Source of the DNA: Alphaproteobacteria bacterium
GTDB lineage: Bacteria > Pseudomonadota > Alphaproteobacteria > Sphingomonadales > JAKSBY01
DNA: 64,000 nt
NCBI GenBank assembly: GCA_021774625.1
Contig: JAJFIV010000027.1
Span: 62,001 to 126,000, forward strand
Direction: 5' to 3'
The notes beneath the pieces were generated by a model. It saw nothing but the letters and a program-made list of their open reading frames with translations. It made no database searches and was not told the origin of the DNA. Made by a program: the position numbers and the translations under genes. Positions 18,710 to 27,811 of the stretch are shown here, piece after piece; the first letter of the stretch is position 1; each line of letters begins with the position of its first letter.

Positions 18710-19615
18710 ATGAGTTATCTGCCAACCCTGCGCCAGCTCACCTATCTGATCGCTCTCAGAGACCATCTCCATTTCGGCCGGGCCGCTGAACAATGCCATG
18801 TGACCCAATCGACACTTTCCGCCGGTATTCAGGAACTGGAAAATCTCCTTGGCGCGTCTTTGGTCGAGCGCACCAAACGCTCGGTTCTGTTCACGCCGCT
18901 CGGCGATGAGGTTGTTGAAAAGGCGCAGCGGGTCGTCCGGGAGGCGCAGGAACTGGCTGACCTGGCCGCCGGCAAAGAGCCTTTATCGGGACGTCTCAAG
19001 CTTGGGGTCATTCCCACCATCGCGCCTTTTTTGCTGCCAAAAATCCTTCCCCGGCTCAGGAAGGCCCATCCACTGCTGAGCCTGGAGCTGAAAGAGGATT
19101 TCTCTCACCTTCTGTGCGACGATCTTATTGCAGGAAGGCTCGATCTGATCCTGTTCGCCCTGCCCTTCCGCTGCGGCGACGTGGAACAGGAAATACTGTT
19201 CGAAGACCCGTTCTTCGCGGCTTTTCCGCCGGGCACAGCCGGCGCGGCGGGCGGGACGGTATCCCCTGACAGTCTGGCGGGTGAGCGCCTTTTGCTGCTG
19301 GAAGAAGGTCATTGCCTGCGCGACCATGCGCTGGATGCCTGCTCCAGTCCCATGATCAATGCGGACCGGTCGATTATGGGAACCAGCCTTCACACGCTGG
19401 TGCAGATGGTCGCCAACGGTCTCGGCGTAACATTGCTGCCGAAAATGGCCATTGATGGCGGTATCTTGCGGGGGACGGGAATTACCGTCACGCCCCTGAG
19501 TGGTGGCAAAGCGCCATCCCGAAAAATCGGCCTGGTCTGGCGTAAACAAAGTCCGCGTCAGGAGGAATTTCGCCTGCTGGCCGATTTCATTCGCAAACAT
19601 GCGCCAGAATCGTGA
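18710..19615 (+). CDS. oxyR: Hydrogen-peroxide-inducible activator OxyR
   Basis: A 301-residue LysR-family regulator. The N-terminal winged helix-turn-helix is LTYLIALRDHLHFGRAAEQC followed by HVTQSTLSAGIQELENLLGA. The effector domain holds the OxyR redox switch GHCLRDHALDAC with Cys202 and Cys211, nine residues apart as in the E. coli GHC199-C208 pair. Peroxide oxidises these to a disulfide that changes DNA binding. Together with the divergent ahpC this supports peroxide sensing rather than a general LysR role. The next gene starts 32 bp after the stop. Confidence 0.94.
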   Translation: MSYLPTLRQLTYLIALRDHLHFGRAAEQCHVTQSTLSAGIQELENLLGASLVERTKRSVLFTPLGDEVVEKAQRVVREAQELADLAAGKEPLSGRLKLGVIPTIAPFLLPKILPRLRKAHPLLSLELKEDFSHLLCDDLIAGRLDLILFALPFRCGDVEQEILFEDPFFAAFPPGTAGAAGGTVSPDSLAGERLLLLEEGHCLRDHALDACSSPMINADRSIMGTSLHTLVQMVANGLGVTLLPKMAIDGGILRGTGITVTPLSGGKAPSRKIGLVWRKQSPRQEEFRLLADFIRKHAPES

Positions 19616-19647
19616 TAGCGTCAGCCTGGAAGGCGGAAGGGGATAAA

Positions 19648-21777
19648 ATGAAAAAGCATGGGTGTTTGACATTGAGTCTCTTGTTTGGCTTGGCCGCCTG
19701 CTCACCGGGGCAACCCGATGATCCGGATAATCTGTGGCTGGATGAAAGCTATAGCGAACCGGCCCTTGAATGGGTGGCGGATCAGAACGCGGAGACCCTG
19801 AAGGAATTAGAACACGACCCCCGCTTTCAGCAATACCGGCGGGAGGCCGAGGCCGTGCTTACCGAGCCGGGACGCCTGCCCTTTGCATCGGCATCTGGGG
19901 GATTTGTTTATGATTACTGGCAGGATAAAGCACATATTTACGGTCAGTGGCGGCGCATGCCCTATACGGATTACGCCGCTGGCGGCAATGCCTGGGAGAT
20001 TCTGCTCGACCTTGACGCTCTGTCAGCCGATGAAAACACCCCCTGGATATTCTCCGGCGGCAATTGCCGGGGCGGCGACAGCAGCCGCTGCATGGTCCAA
20101 TTATCCCGTAACGGCATGGATGCTTCCGTTTACCGCGAGTATGACCTCGCGGCCGGGGGCTTTGTCGAGGACGGGTTCTCCTTACCGGAAGCCAAATCCA
20201 GCGTCTGGTGGCTGGATGACGATACCCTTCTTGCCGCCGTGGACTCCGGGCGCGGCAGCCTGACGGCGGCCGGTTATCCGCAGGCGATCAAACGCTGGCG
20301 CCGCGGCCAGCCGCTCAGCGCGGCGGAAACGGTATTTGAAGTCCCGGCCGATCATGTTTTCACCTTCGCCGCCTTTATCAATGCGCCGCAGGCAGGCGGG
20401 TTTATCGCCATCGATGGGGCCGATTATCTGCATCATCTCTACTGGCTGGTCTCTCCCGACGGCACAAAGACGCCATTGCCGCTTCCGGCCCGTGCGGGAA
20501 TCCAGGGCGTTTATCAGGGCGCCCTGATGCTGCGTCTCAATGATAACTGGACGCCCGGGGTTTCGGGCCGGGTTTATGAAGCGGGCAGTCTGGTCAAACT
20601 CTCCCTGCAGGGCCTGTTGCAACGCCAGGCCGTCGAAGAGCTGGAAACCGTCTATGTGCCGGGTCAGCGGGAAGCCATCCGTCAGGTGCAGGTGATTGGT
20701 GATACGATTTACCTCAATCTTTTAAGGGACTTGCGCAGCACGGTGATTGGCCTCAGCCCATCCGGGGGCGGCTGGCGGGAAAAGATGGTTCCCCTGGGCG
20801 ATGACCTGTTCATCGAGTTTATGGTGCGCGAACCGGGATCAGACCGGGTCCTCATCAAAACCCAGAATCCGCTGACGCCGGAAGCGCTTTTTGCGGTTGA
20901 TCTGGCCACCGGCGAGACTATGCTGCTGCATCAGATGCCCCCGCTTTTCGACGCTTCGGATCTCGCCATGGAAATTATCCCGGCCACTAGCAGGGACGGC
21001 GCCGAAATTTTCTATACGGCTATCCATCACAAGGATCAGCCCCGCGACGGAACCGCGCCGGCTCTGGTCTATGGCTATGGCGGCTTCGATGTGTCCGTTA
21101 CGCCCCGCTATGAACCGATTTTCGGCAAGCTGTGGCTGGAAAAGGGCGGCGCCTATATCCATGCCTATCTCAGGGGCGGCGGCGAATTCGGTCCACGCTG
21201 GCATAATTCCGCTCTTCTGGATAAGCGCCAGCTTGCCTATGACGATATGATCGCCGTTCTTGAGGATGTCCATCACCGGGGCATCTCAAATCCGAAACGA
21301 ACCGGCATTATGGGCCGCAGCAATGGCGGCCTGATGGTCGCCGCCGTGATGATGCAGCGCCCGGACCTGATGAATGCGGCCGTGGTCGGCGGACCGCTGA
21401 TTGATATGCTGCGCTTTCACAAACCGGAACTGGTGCCGGGCCTCAGCTGGGCCGGTGAATACGGCAATCCGGATGATCCGGACACATACGCCTATATCAG
21501 CCGCTATTCACCGCTTCAGAATCTCCGTAAAGACGCGGCTTATCCCACACCCCTGATCATCACATCGACCTATGATGACCGCGTCCTGCCCGGCCATGCC
21601 AGGCGTTTTGCCGCCAGAATGCAGGCCCTGGATCATGACGCGCTTTATTTCGAGGACCGTCAGGGCGGCCATTACTGGGAACTGGCCGGCGGCCCGCCTC
21701 CCGGCGACTGGCGCAAACGGGCGCTGGCCCGCACGGTGGAATATATCTATCTCGCCCGCCGGCTGAAAAATGACTGA
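19648..21777 (+). CDS. Prolyl oligopeptidase-family lipoprotein (S9A)
   Basis: A 709-residue serine peptidase that cuts short proline-containing peptides. The N-terminus has a lipoprotein signal (LSLLFGLAACSPG), so the enzyme is anchored in the envelope. An N-terminal propeller begins with the POP signature DNLWLDESYSEPALEWVADQ, and the catalytic hydrolase occupies roughly residues 440-709. The nucleophile is in GRSNGGLMVAAVMM, the Asp in TSTYDDRVLPGHA, and the His in RQGGHYWELAG. The start is ATG 19648, with AAGGGG just upstream. It overlaps the next S9 gene by 8 bp. A collinear paralogue lies at 44121. Confidence 0.92.
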   Translation: MKKHGCLTLSLLFGLAACSPGQPDDPDNLWLDESYSEPALEWVADQNAETLKELEHDPRFQQYRREAEAVLTEPGRLPFASASGGFVYDYWQDKAHIYGQWRRMPYTDYAAGGNAWEILLDLDALSADENTPWIFSGGNCRGGDSSRCMVQLSRNGMDASVYREYDLAAGGFVEDGFSLPEAKSSVWWLDDDTLLAAVDSGRGSLTAAGYPQAIKRWRRGQPLSAAETVFEVPADHVFTFAAFINAPQAGGFIAIDGADYLHHLYWLVSPDGTKTPLPLPARAGIQGVYQGALMLRLNDNWTPGVSGRVYEAGSLVKLSLQGLLQRQAVEELETVYVPGQREAIRQVQVIGDTIYLNLLRDLRSTVIGLSPSGGGWREKMVPLGDDLFIEFMVREPGSDRVLIKTQNPLTPEALFAVDLATGETMLLHQMPPLFDASDLAMEIIPATSRDGAEIFYTAIHHKDQPRDGTAPALVYGYGGFDVSVTPRYEPIFGKLWLEKGGAYIHAYLRGGGEFGPRWHNSALLDKRQLAYDDMIAVLEDVHHRGISNPKRTGIMGRSNGGLMVAAVMMQRPDLMNAAVVGGPLIDMLRFHKPELVPGLSWAGEYGNPDDPDTYAYISRYSPLQNLRKDAAYPTPLIITSTYDDRVLPGHARRFAARMQALDHDALYFEDRQGGHYWELAGGPPPGDWRKRALARTVEYIYLARRLKND

Positions 21778-23698
21778 CCGGCCGGATAAAACAACCGCCC
21801 CCTACGGATCCTGGAAATCGCCCATCACTGCGGAAGTGGCGGCGGGAGCGTCGAGCAGGATTGGCGATGTGACCCTGGATGGCCAGGATATCTACTGGGT
21901 CGAGTCGCGACCAAAAGATGCTGGCCGGTCGGTTCTGGTTCGCCACCGAAACGGCAGGACGGAGGATATCACGCCGGAAGATTTCAGCGTTCGCAGCCGG
22001 GTGCATGAATATGGCGGCGGCGCATATCTCGCCCATCGCGGCACCATCTTTTTTGCCAACGCGGCCGATCAGAAACTTTACCGGCAGGACGTAGGACACA
22101 CCCCCGTTGCGTTGACACCCGATGGCCTGCGCTATGCGGACTGTCTCTATGATCAAACACGCAACCGGCTGATTTGCGTCCGGGAGGATCACCGGGGCGA
22201 TGGGGAAGCGGTCAATACGCTGGTCGCGCTCGACCCCGCCCGCGGCGGGGAAGGGGAAATTCTTTTTGAGGGAACCGACTTTGTGGCATCCCCCCGTCTC
22301 AGCCCTGATGGCGCCAGGCTTGCCTGGCTGACCTGGAATCATCCCAATATGCCATGGGATCACACCCATCTGTGGCTGGCGGAACTGGATGAAAGCGGCC
22401 ATCCGGTCAATCCGCGAAAGGTTCCGGAACCATCGCCCGGCGCCATCACCCAGCCGCGCTTTTCACCGGACGGCGCCCTCTATTTCATCGCCGACTGGTC
22501 GGACTGGTGGAATCTTTACCGGCTCGCCGACCAGGGCGCGGAACCGGTTTACGCTATGGAAGCGGAATTTGCCGGGCCGCAGTGGGTCTTCGGTCTCAGC
22601 AATTATGATTTCCTGTGCAATACGGAAGCGATTGTCAGCTACACGCAAAACAGCCGCTGGCATCTGGCGCGACTGTCCCTTGATGACGGCGGTCTGACAG
22701 CGATCGAGACCGATTTGACCGATATCGGCCATATCCGGGCCGAAGGGAACCGGGCGATTTTCTCCGGCGCATCGGAAACGGCAGGCACCGGCATATACCG
22801 GCTGACAGACGCCATCGAGACCATACGCGCACCGGCGTTGATTGCCGTTTCAGCAGCGGACCTTGCGGCCGGAGAAATCATTTCCTTCCCCACCGGAGAC
22901 GGAGAGACGGCTTATGGTATATTTTACCCGCCCCCCAATGCCCGCTTTCAGGGTCGGGAAGGCGAAGCGCCGCCCCTTCTGGTCAAGGTCCATGGCGGAC
23001 CAACCGGCAGCGCCACGCCAGCGCTTGATCTGCGTCATCAGTTCTGGGCATCGTGCGGCATCGCCATTCTTGACCTCAACCACCGGGGCAGCACTGGCTA
23101 TGGCCGCAAGTTCCGCCACCGCCTGAATAGCCAGTGGGGTGTTTTCGATGTGGCGGATGCCGTCAAAGGCGCGGCATATTTGGCTGAACAAGGCAGGGTG
23201 GATGGCGCCAGACTTGCCATATCCGGCGGCAGCGCAGGGGGTTTTACCGTCCTTGCCGCCCTTGCTTTTCATAACACTTTCACTGCGGGCGCCAGCTATT
23301 ACGGCGTCAGCGATCTGGAAGCTCTGGCCCGCGATACCCACAAGTTTGAATCCCGCTACCTGGATCAGTTGATCGGTCCTTATCCCGCAGCGCGGGCGGT
23401 TTACCGGGAACGCTCCCCGATCCATGCCATTGACCGGCTGGATACGCCGCTGATCGTCTTTCAGGGCCTGAAGGACCCGGTGGTGCCGCCCGAACAGTCG
23501 GAAATGATCGTGGAAGCGCTGCGGCAAAAAAATATTCCCGTCGCCTATCTCACCTTTGAGACCGAATCCCACGGCTTTCGCGATGCCAGAAACATCGCCC
23601 GGTCGCTGGAGGCCGAGCTCTATTTTTACGGCAAAATCTTCGGCTTTGAACCCGCTGGCGCAATTGATCCGGTTAGGATTGAGAATCTCGACAAGTAA
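21770..23698 (+). CDS. S9 family peptidase (acylaminoacyl-peptidase-like)
   Basis: A 642-residue prolyl-oligopeptidase-superfamily enzyme of the dipeptidyl aminopeptidase/acylaminoacyl-peptidase (S9C) type. An N-terminal beta-propeller (motifs such as SRLSPDGARLAWLTW-like ASPRLSPDGARLAWLTWN and PRFSPDGALYFIAD) precedes the alpha/beta hydrolase. The nucleophile is in ISGGSAGGFTVLAAL, the Asp in FQGLKDPVVPPEQ, and the His in TESHGFRDARN. No signal peptide is present, so it is probably cytosolic, unlike the lipoprotein peptidase just upstream with which it overlaps by 8 bp. Together they could process peptides on both sides of the membrane. Confidence 0.9.
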   Translation: MTDRPDKTTAPYGSWKSPITAEVAAGASSRIGDVTLDGQDIYWVESRPKDAGRSVLVRHRNGRTEDITPEDFSVRSRVHEYGGGAYLAHRGTIFFANAADQKLYRQDVGHTPVALTPDGLRYADCLYDQTRNRLICVREDHRGDGEAVNTLVALDPARGGEGEILFEGTDFVASPRLSPDGARLAWLTWNHPNMPWDHTHLWLAELDESGHPVNPRKVPEPSPGAITQPRFSPDGALYFIADWSDWWNLYRLADQGAEPVYAMEAEFAGPQWVFGLSNYDFLCNTEAIVSYTQNSRWHLARLSLDDGGLTAIETDLTDIGHIRAEGNRAIFSGASETAGTGIYRLTDAIETIRAPALIAVSAADLAAGEIISFPTGDGETAYGIFYPPPNARFQGREGEAPPLLVKVHGGPTGSATPALDLRHQFWASCGIAILDLNHRGSTGYGRKFRHRLNSQWGVFDVADAVKGAAYLAEQGRVDGARLAISGGSAGGFTVLAALAFHNTFTAGASYYGVSDLEALARDTHKFESRYLDQLIGPYPAARAVYRERSPIHAIDRLDTPLIVFQGLKDPVVPPEQSEMIVEALRQKNIPVAYLTFETESHGFRDARNIARSLEAELYFYGKIFGFEPAGAIDPVRIENLDK

Positions 23699-23700
23699 AA

Positions 23701-23724
23701 GGGGCCGGAAAAATCCGGCCCCTT
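23701..23724. terminator. Bidirectional terminator
   Basis: A perfect 8-bp stem, GGGGCCGG (23701-23708) with CCGGCCCC (23715-23722), around a 6-nt loop. The minus strand continues into TTTT and the plus strand into TT. It lies between the convergent S9 peptidase and amidohydrolase genes and can serve both. Confidence 0.85.
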
Positions 23725-23772
23725 CCCCAGTGTCGCCGCATTAAGGTTTTTCAACCCCTCGGGCGATCCCCC

Positions 23773-25065
23773 CTATTTTCTGTAGGCAAAGGGCGCTTCG
23801 CCCTGCAAGTTCATATAGCGGTCACGGAGTTTGGTCTGGCGTGACACCAGCGGAATATCCTGTCCGCGAATAATGACGGCATCGGGGCTCACCATAAGTT
23901 CCAGAGGATCGCCGTCCCAGACCACCACATCCGCTTCCTTGCCGCGTTCCAGCGTTCCGTATTTATCATCAATACCGAAAATACGGGCCGGATTAACGGT
24001 CACCGCCGCCATAGCCGCTTCCCATGGCAGGCCATTGGCAACCGCCGTACCCGCCAGCTGCCGCATAAGCCGGGCATTATGCGACGTGCGGATGCCGAAA
24101 TTGCCGCCGGCGATGGCAATCGTTACCCCGGCATCATTGAGCCGGGCGGCGTTCCGCATGGTCGCGCCGAGATTCTCAAAATTACCCGGAAGATTGGCGA
24201 AGGGAAACAGGATCACGGGAATGTCAGCCGCGGCCAGTTCTTCGCCGACCATCCAGCCTTCGCTGGCGCCCAGTAAAATGATCTTAAGATCGCCGTGGCG
24301 TTTCTTCAGCCGCAAAATCTGCCGAAGGTCTGAAGCACGGTCAGCGGAAACCAGCAACGGCATATCGCCTTCAATCACTGGAACCAGAGCGGCAGCATCC
24401 AGCGCGTTCAGCATCGGCTCGCCGAAACCGGGCGCGCGGCCGCCAGCATAGGCCCCGGCCTCGCGGAATGCATTTTCCAGGTAAACCCAGGCAGCGCCGC
24501 GGGCGCCACCGGCCGTCCCGGCCCCTCCCTCGCCGAGGTCAACGCCCATGGCCGCACCCGGCTTCACCAGGATATCCCTTGCATCCCCCAAATGAATGAC
24601 CGCGGCCTGACCGGCAAAAATGCTTTTGCCCGTTCCCGGTATGACAACCGCACGGGTTACCCCCTCAATCCGCGTCACCGGAATGTTCGTGGCGCTTGGA
24701 TTCAGGCCATAGGAAATATCGAATGCGGCGCCAAAGGATGCTTCGCGCGCGGTATGATCAACTGTCCCCGGAACGGCGCTCACTTCTTCGATCCCAATGG
24801 TGGAAGAAGCGCTCATCAGGCCCGGCGTCACCCATTTTCCGGTGGCGTCAATCACCCGGTAATCGCCCGGCACCTCCACATTGCGGCCAACCGCCCGGAT
24901 GGTGGCGCCATCAATCAGCACTATGCCGTTTTCGATCACACCGGCATCGCCCATAGTGTGGACAGTGCCGCCGGTGATGGCGATTTTCTCCGCCTGTGCT
25001 GCGGTGACTGCCAGTGAACCCAAAGCCGCAACGGCGGCAAATCTGAACATTTTCATCGGTTTCAT
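23773..25065 (-). CDS. Amidohydrolase-family protein lacking metal ligands
   Basis: A 430-residue exported protein (signal peptide ending VTAAQAEK) with the amidohydrolase scaffold. Present are the beta-sandwich start IAITGGTVHTMG, the VIDATGKWVTPGLM strand and the C-terminal TVNPARIFGIDDKYGTLERGKEADVVVWDG. The usual metal-binding residues are gone: after PGLM the HxH position reads SASS, the later His positions read LVSADRASD and LLGASEG, and the final Asp position reads IAGGNFG. It is therefore probably a catalytically dead partner of the upstream, intact amidohydrolase, to which it is joined by an ATGA overlap. A role in folding, scaffolding or substrate binding is inference. Confidence 0.82.
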   Translation of the reverse strand: MKPMKMFRFAAVAALGSLAVTAAQAEKIAITGGTVHTMGDAGVIENGIVLIDGATIRAVGRNVEVPGDYRVIDATGKWVTPGLMSASSTIGIEEVSAVPGTVDHTAREASFGAAFDISYGLNPSATNIPVTRIEGVTRAVVIPGTGKSIFAGQAAVIHLGDARDILVKPGAAMGVDLGEGGAGTAGGARGAAWVYLENAFREAGAYAGGRAPGFGEPMLNALDAAALVPVIEGDMPLLVSADRASDLRQILRLKKRHGDLKIILLGASEGWMVGEELAAADIPVILFPFANLPGNFENLGATMRNAARLNDAGVTIAIAGGNFGIRTSHNARLMRQLAGTAVANGLPWEAAMAAVTVNPARIFGIDDKYGTLERGKEADVVVWDGDPLELMVSPDAVIIRGQDIPLVSRQTKLRDRYMNLQGEAPFAYRK

Positions 25066-26483
25066 TTCGCATCTCCTTCACCGGGCTGACCCAGTTCGAA
25101 ATCGTACAGGGGCTGACGGCGGGGATCATTGAGATCAAAGATCAGCGCGCCATCGACAAAAACCTTTTCCGCCTTGGCGTAGACAGAGAACGGATCGGCG
25201 GTCCAAAGCACCACATCCGCATCTTTCCCGGCCTCCAGCGAGCCTGTCTGATCAGCAATACCCAGTGATTTTGCCGGATTTAGCGACAACCAGGTCCAGG
25301 CCGTGGCTTTGGAAATATCGACGCCTGCCTTTCTGGCGTAACCCAGCGCCTTGGCCGCTTCCTGATTAAGGCGCTGAATGCCGACCTGCGAATCCGAGTG
25401 AACGATAGCGCAGGCACCGGCATTATGAACAAAGGGGATATTTTCCCGGATGCCGTCATAGGCTTCCATCTTGAAGCCCCACCAGTCGGCCCACATGGCG
25501 GAGCAGACGTCATTTTCGGCAAGAATGTCGGCAATCTTGTAGGATTCGACGGCATGCTGGAAAGAGGTAATCTTGTAATCAAATTCCTTCGCCACATCCA
25601 GCATCACCACCATTTCGTCGGCCCGGTAGCAATGCATATGGACCCGAATATCGCCATCCAGAACGCCTTTCAGCGTCTCCATCTGCAAATCGCGTTTGGG
25701 AGCCTTTGCGTCCTTGCCGGCCGTATAATCCTTTTCATAGTCGTCCCATTGTTTTTTATAATCCGCGGCCTTCGCCCAGGCGGCGCGATAACCGGCCACA
25801 TTGCCCATGCGGGATCCCGGACCGCCCCGATTGGCGTAAACCCGTTTCGGATTCTCGCCGCAGGCCATTTTCATGCCATAGGGGGCATCCGGAAATTTCA
25901 TCCCCTGCATGGTGCGGGCCGGAACATTTTTCAGTGTCACCGAGCGGCCGCCGAACAGATTGGCGGAACCCGGCAGGATCTGCAGCGAGGTCACACCGCC
26001 TGCAAGTGCGCGGCCAAAACCCGGATCGTGGGGCCAGACCGCATGCTCGGCCCAGACCTGCGCCGTATTCGGCGACGTCACTTCATTGCCGTCGGAATGG
26101 GCTTGCACACCGGGGGAGGCATAAACGCCAAGATGCGAATGGACATCGATAATGCCCGGCGTTACCCACTTGCCCTGCCCGTTAATGACATTGGCGCCGG
26201 CAGGCGCCGCAATATCGTTGCCGACAGCGGCGATATTGCCGCCCCGCATCAGCACCGATCCGTTTTGAATCATGCCGCCCTTGCCGTCGTAAATATTCAC
26301 ATTTGTGATCAGCGTGGCTTCGGACGGTAAAGGCTGATAGGTGGATGGATAAGGATTGGGATCGATGGTGACTTTCGCCGCCTGTTCTCCCTTCTTATCG
26401 CCATCCGGCGCCGCGGTTGTCGAGGCGCAGCCCGCAAGGACCGCCATCGCCGCAACAACGCTCATACAAGTTTTCTGTCTCAT
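25062..26483 (-). CDS. Amidohydrolase lipoprotein
   Basis: A 473-residue metal-dependent hydrolase with a lipoprotein signal peptide (VVAAMAVLAGCAS). It keeps the metal-site pattern lost in its downstream neighbour: HxH in PGIIDVHSHLGV, His in IRVHMHCYRADE, His in ITSFQHAVES, and Asp in AIVHSDSQVG. LNPAKSLGIADQTGSLEAGKDADVVLW is the family C-terminal strand in pieces. Related exported enzymes act on dipeptides or cyclic amides; the substrate is not known. The start is ATG 26483, with AGAGGA 8 nt upstream. It is part of a minus-strand peptide operon with POT and two more amidohydrolases. Confidence 0.88.
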   Translation of the reverse strand: MRQKTCMSVVAAMAVLAGCASTTAAPDGDKKGEQAAKVTIDPNPYPSTYQPLPSEATLITNVNIYDGKGGMIQNGSVLMRGGNIAAVGNDIAAPAGANVINGQGKWVTPGIIDVHSHLGVYASPGVQAHSDGNEVTSPNTAQVWAEHAVWPHDPGFGRALAGGVTSLQILPGSANLFGGRSVTLKNVPARTMQGMKFPDAPYGMKMACGENPKRVYANRGGPGSRMGNVAGYRAAWAKAADYKKQWDDYEKDYTAGKDAKAPKRDLQMETLKGVLDGDIRVHMHCYRADEMVVMLDVAKEFDYKITSFQHAVESYKIADILAENDVCSAMWADWWGFKMEAYDGIRENIPFVHNAGACAIVHSDSQVGIQRLNQEAAKALGYARKAGVDISKATAWTWLSLNPAKSLGIADQTGSLEAGKDADVVLWTADPFSVYAKAEKVFVDGALIFDLNDPRRQPLYDFELGQPGEGDAK

Positions 26484-26501
26484 TCTTTTTCCTCTCATGA
26501 C

Positions 26502-27791
26502 TTATTTATAAACCACGCCTTCCTTCATAATGAAATCCACATCCCTGAGTTCGGAAATATTTTCCAGGGGATTGCCGTCAACGGCGATGATATCGGCGGA
26601 TTTTCCCGGTTCAAGCGTGCCCGTAATATCGCTGATGTCCAAAAGATCGGCGGCATTTATGGTAACCATCACCAGAATCTCGTCTTCCGGAATGCCAATT
26701 TCCTTCATCAGCTCCAGTTCACGGGCATTGTCGCCATGCCTGGAAACCCCGGTATCGGTGCCGAAGGCAATTTTGACCCCCGCTTCATAGGCCCGTTTGG
26801 TGGAACCTTTGATCTGCGGCCCGACTTTCAATGACTTTTCACGGATTGGCGCCGGCATAAAGGACTGATTGGTCGCCATTTCAAAAACCGTCTGCCCCGC
26901 CAGCATGGTGGGCACCAGATAAGCGCCGCCTTCCTTAAAAAGCCGGATCGATTCATCATCCAGATAAGTGCCGTGTTCGATGGAATCGACCCCGGCGCGC
27001 AGGGCGGCATTGATACCGCCGGCGTCATGGGCATGGGCGGCCACCTTGCGGCCCAGGCTGTGGGCGGTCGCCATGACAGCTTCCAGTTCATCATCGAACA
27101 TCTGCTGACCGGTGCCTGCTGCGGTTTCCGAAAGAACGCCGCCGGTCGCGGTGATCTTGATGAAATCTGACCCGCGCTTGACCTGCGCCCGCACCGCGCG
27201 GCGGCAATCGTCGGCGCCGTCGCAATTGCCGTCTGAGACCAGCAGGCCCAGCACATCTTCCCGGAAGCCATGAGTGTCGCCATGGCCGCCGGTCGCATTG
27301 ACGCTGTCACCGGCGGCAATGATCCGCGGACCCGGCACCTGCCCCTTGTTGATAGCATCCCGCAAAGGCAGAATCACTTTGGGACTGCCGCCGGCATCGC
27401 GGACCGTCGTGAAGCCCGCCATCAGATCGCGCTTGGCGAACATGGCTGCCGTGAAGGCCGCCGTCGCGTCCTCATTTTCCACCGCCGTGATTTTGCGGTT
27501 CGGCCCCAGTTCCCCCTGCAAATGCACATGGCTGTCAATCATGCCCGGCAGCACGAAGGAATCGGAGAGATCGACCAGGGTCCAGTCGGCACCAAGGGAG
27601 TCAGCGGACACATACCCATCCCGGATTTCGGTGATTTTACCATCCTCGATCAGGATGGATTGTTCCCGTTTCGGGTCCTGGCCCGGCACATCCAAAAGCG
27701 AGCCGGCATGGATCACCGTCTGTGCTTCTGCCGAGACCGCTATACCGGATAATAGTAATCCCGTAAGGGTCGCAGTTTTAAGTTTGCTCAT
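26502..27791 (-). CDS. Exported amidohydrolase (Xaa-Pro dipeptidase-like)
   Basis: A 429-residue amidohydrolase with a cleavable signal peptide (LTGLLLSGIAVSAEAQ). The metal site is intact: HxH in PGMIDSHVHLQGE, the bridging Lys in SDFIKITATGGV, His in KVAAHAHDAGG, His in DSIEHGTYLDD, and Asp in IAFGTDTGVSRHG. This pattern matches the Zn-dependent Xaa-Pro/Sgx9260-type carboxypeptidases, which hydrolyse N-acyl and dipeptide substrates. The start is ATG 27791, with AAGGAG upstream; an alternative in-frame TTG at 27806 is rejected. It lies between POT and the lipoprotein amidohydrolase. Confidence 0.9.
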   Translation of the reverse strand: MSKLKTATLTGLLLSGIAVSAEAQTVIHAGSLLDVPGQDPKREQSILIEDGKITEIRDGYVSADSLGADWTLVDLSDSFVLPGMIDSHVHLQGELGPNRKITAVENEDATAAFTAAMFAKRDLMAGFTTVRDAGGSPKVILPLRDAINKGQVPGPRIIAAGDSVNATGGHGDTHGFREDVLGLLVSDGNCDGADDCRRAVRAQVKRGSDFIKITATGGVLSETAAGTGQQMFDDELEAVMATAHSLGRKVAAHAHDAGGINAALRAGVDSIEHGTYLDDESIRLFKEGGAYLVPTMLAGQTVFEMATNQSFMPAPIREKSLKVGPQIKGSTKRAYEAGVKIAFGTDTGVSRHGDNARELELMKEIGIPEDEILVMVTINAADLLDISDITGTLEPGKSADIIAVDGNPLENISELRDVDFIMKEGVVYK

Positions 27792-27811
27792 AAAAACTCC
27801 TTTCAATTAAA

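Noticed and set aside
25398-26330. 310-residue plus-strand frame opposite the lipoprotein amidohydrolase
   Set aside because: Antisense shadow with His/Gly-rich composition and no domain.
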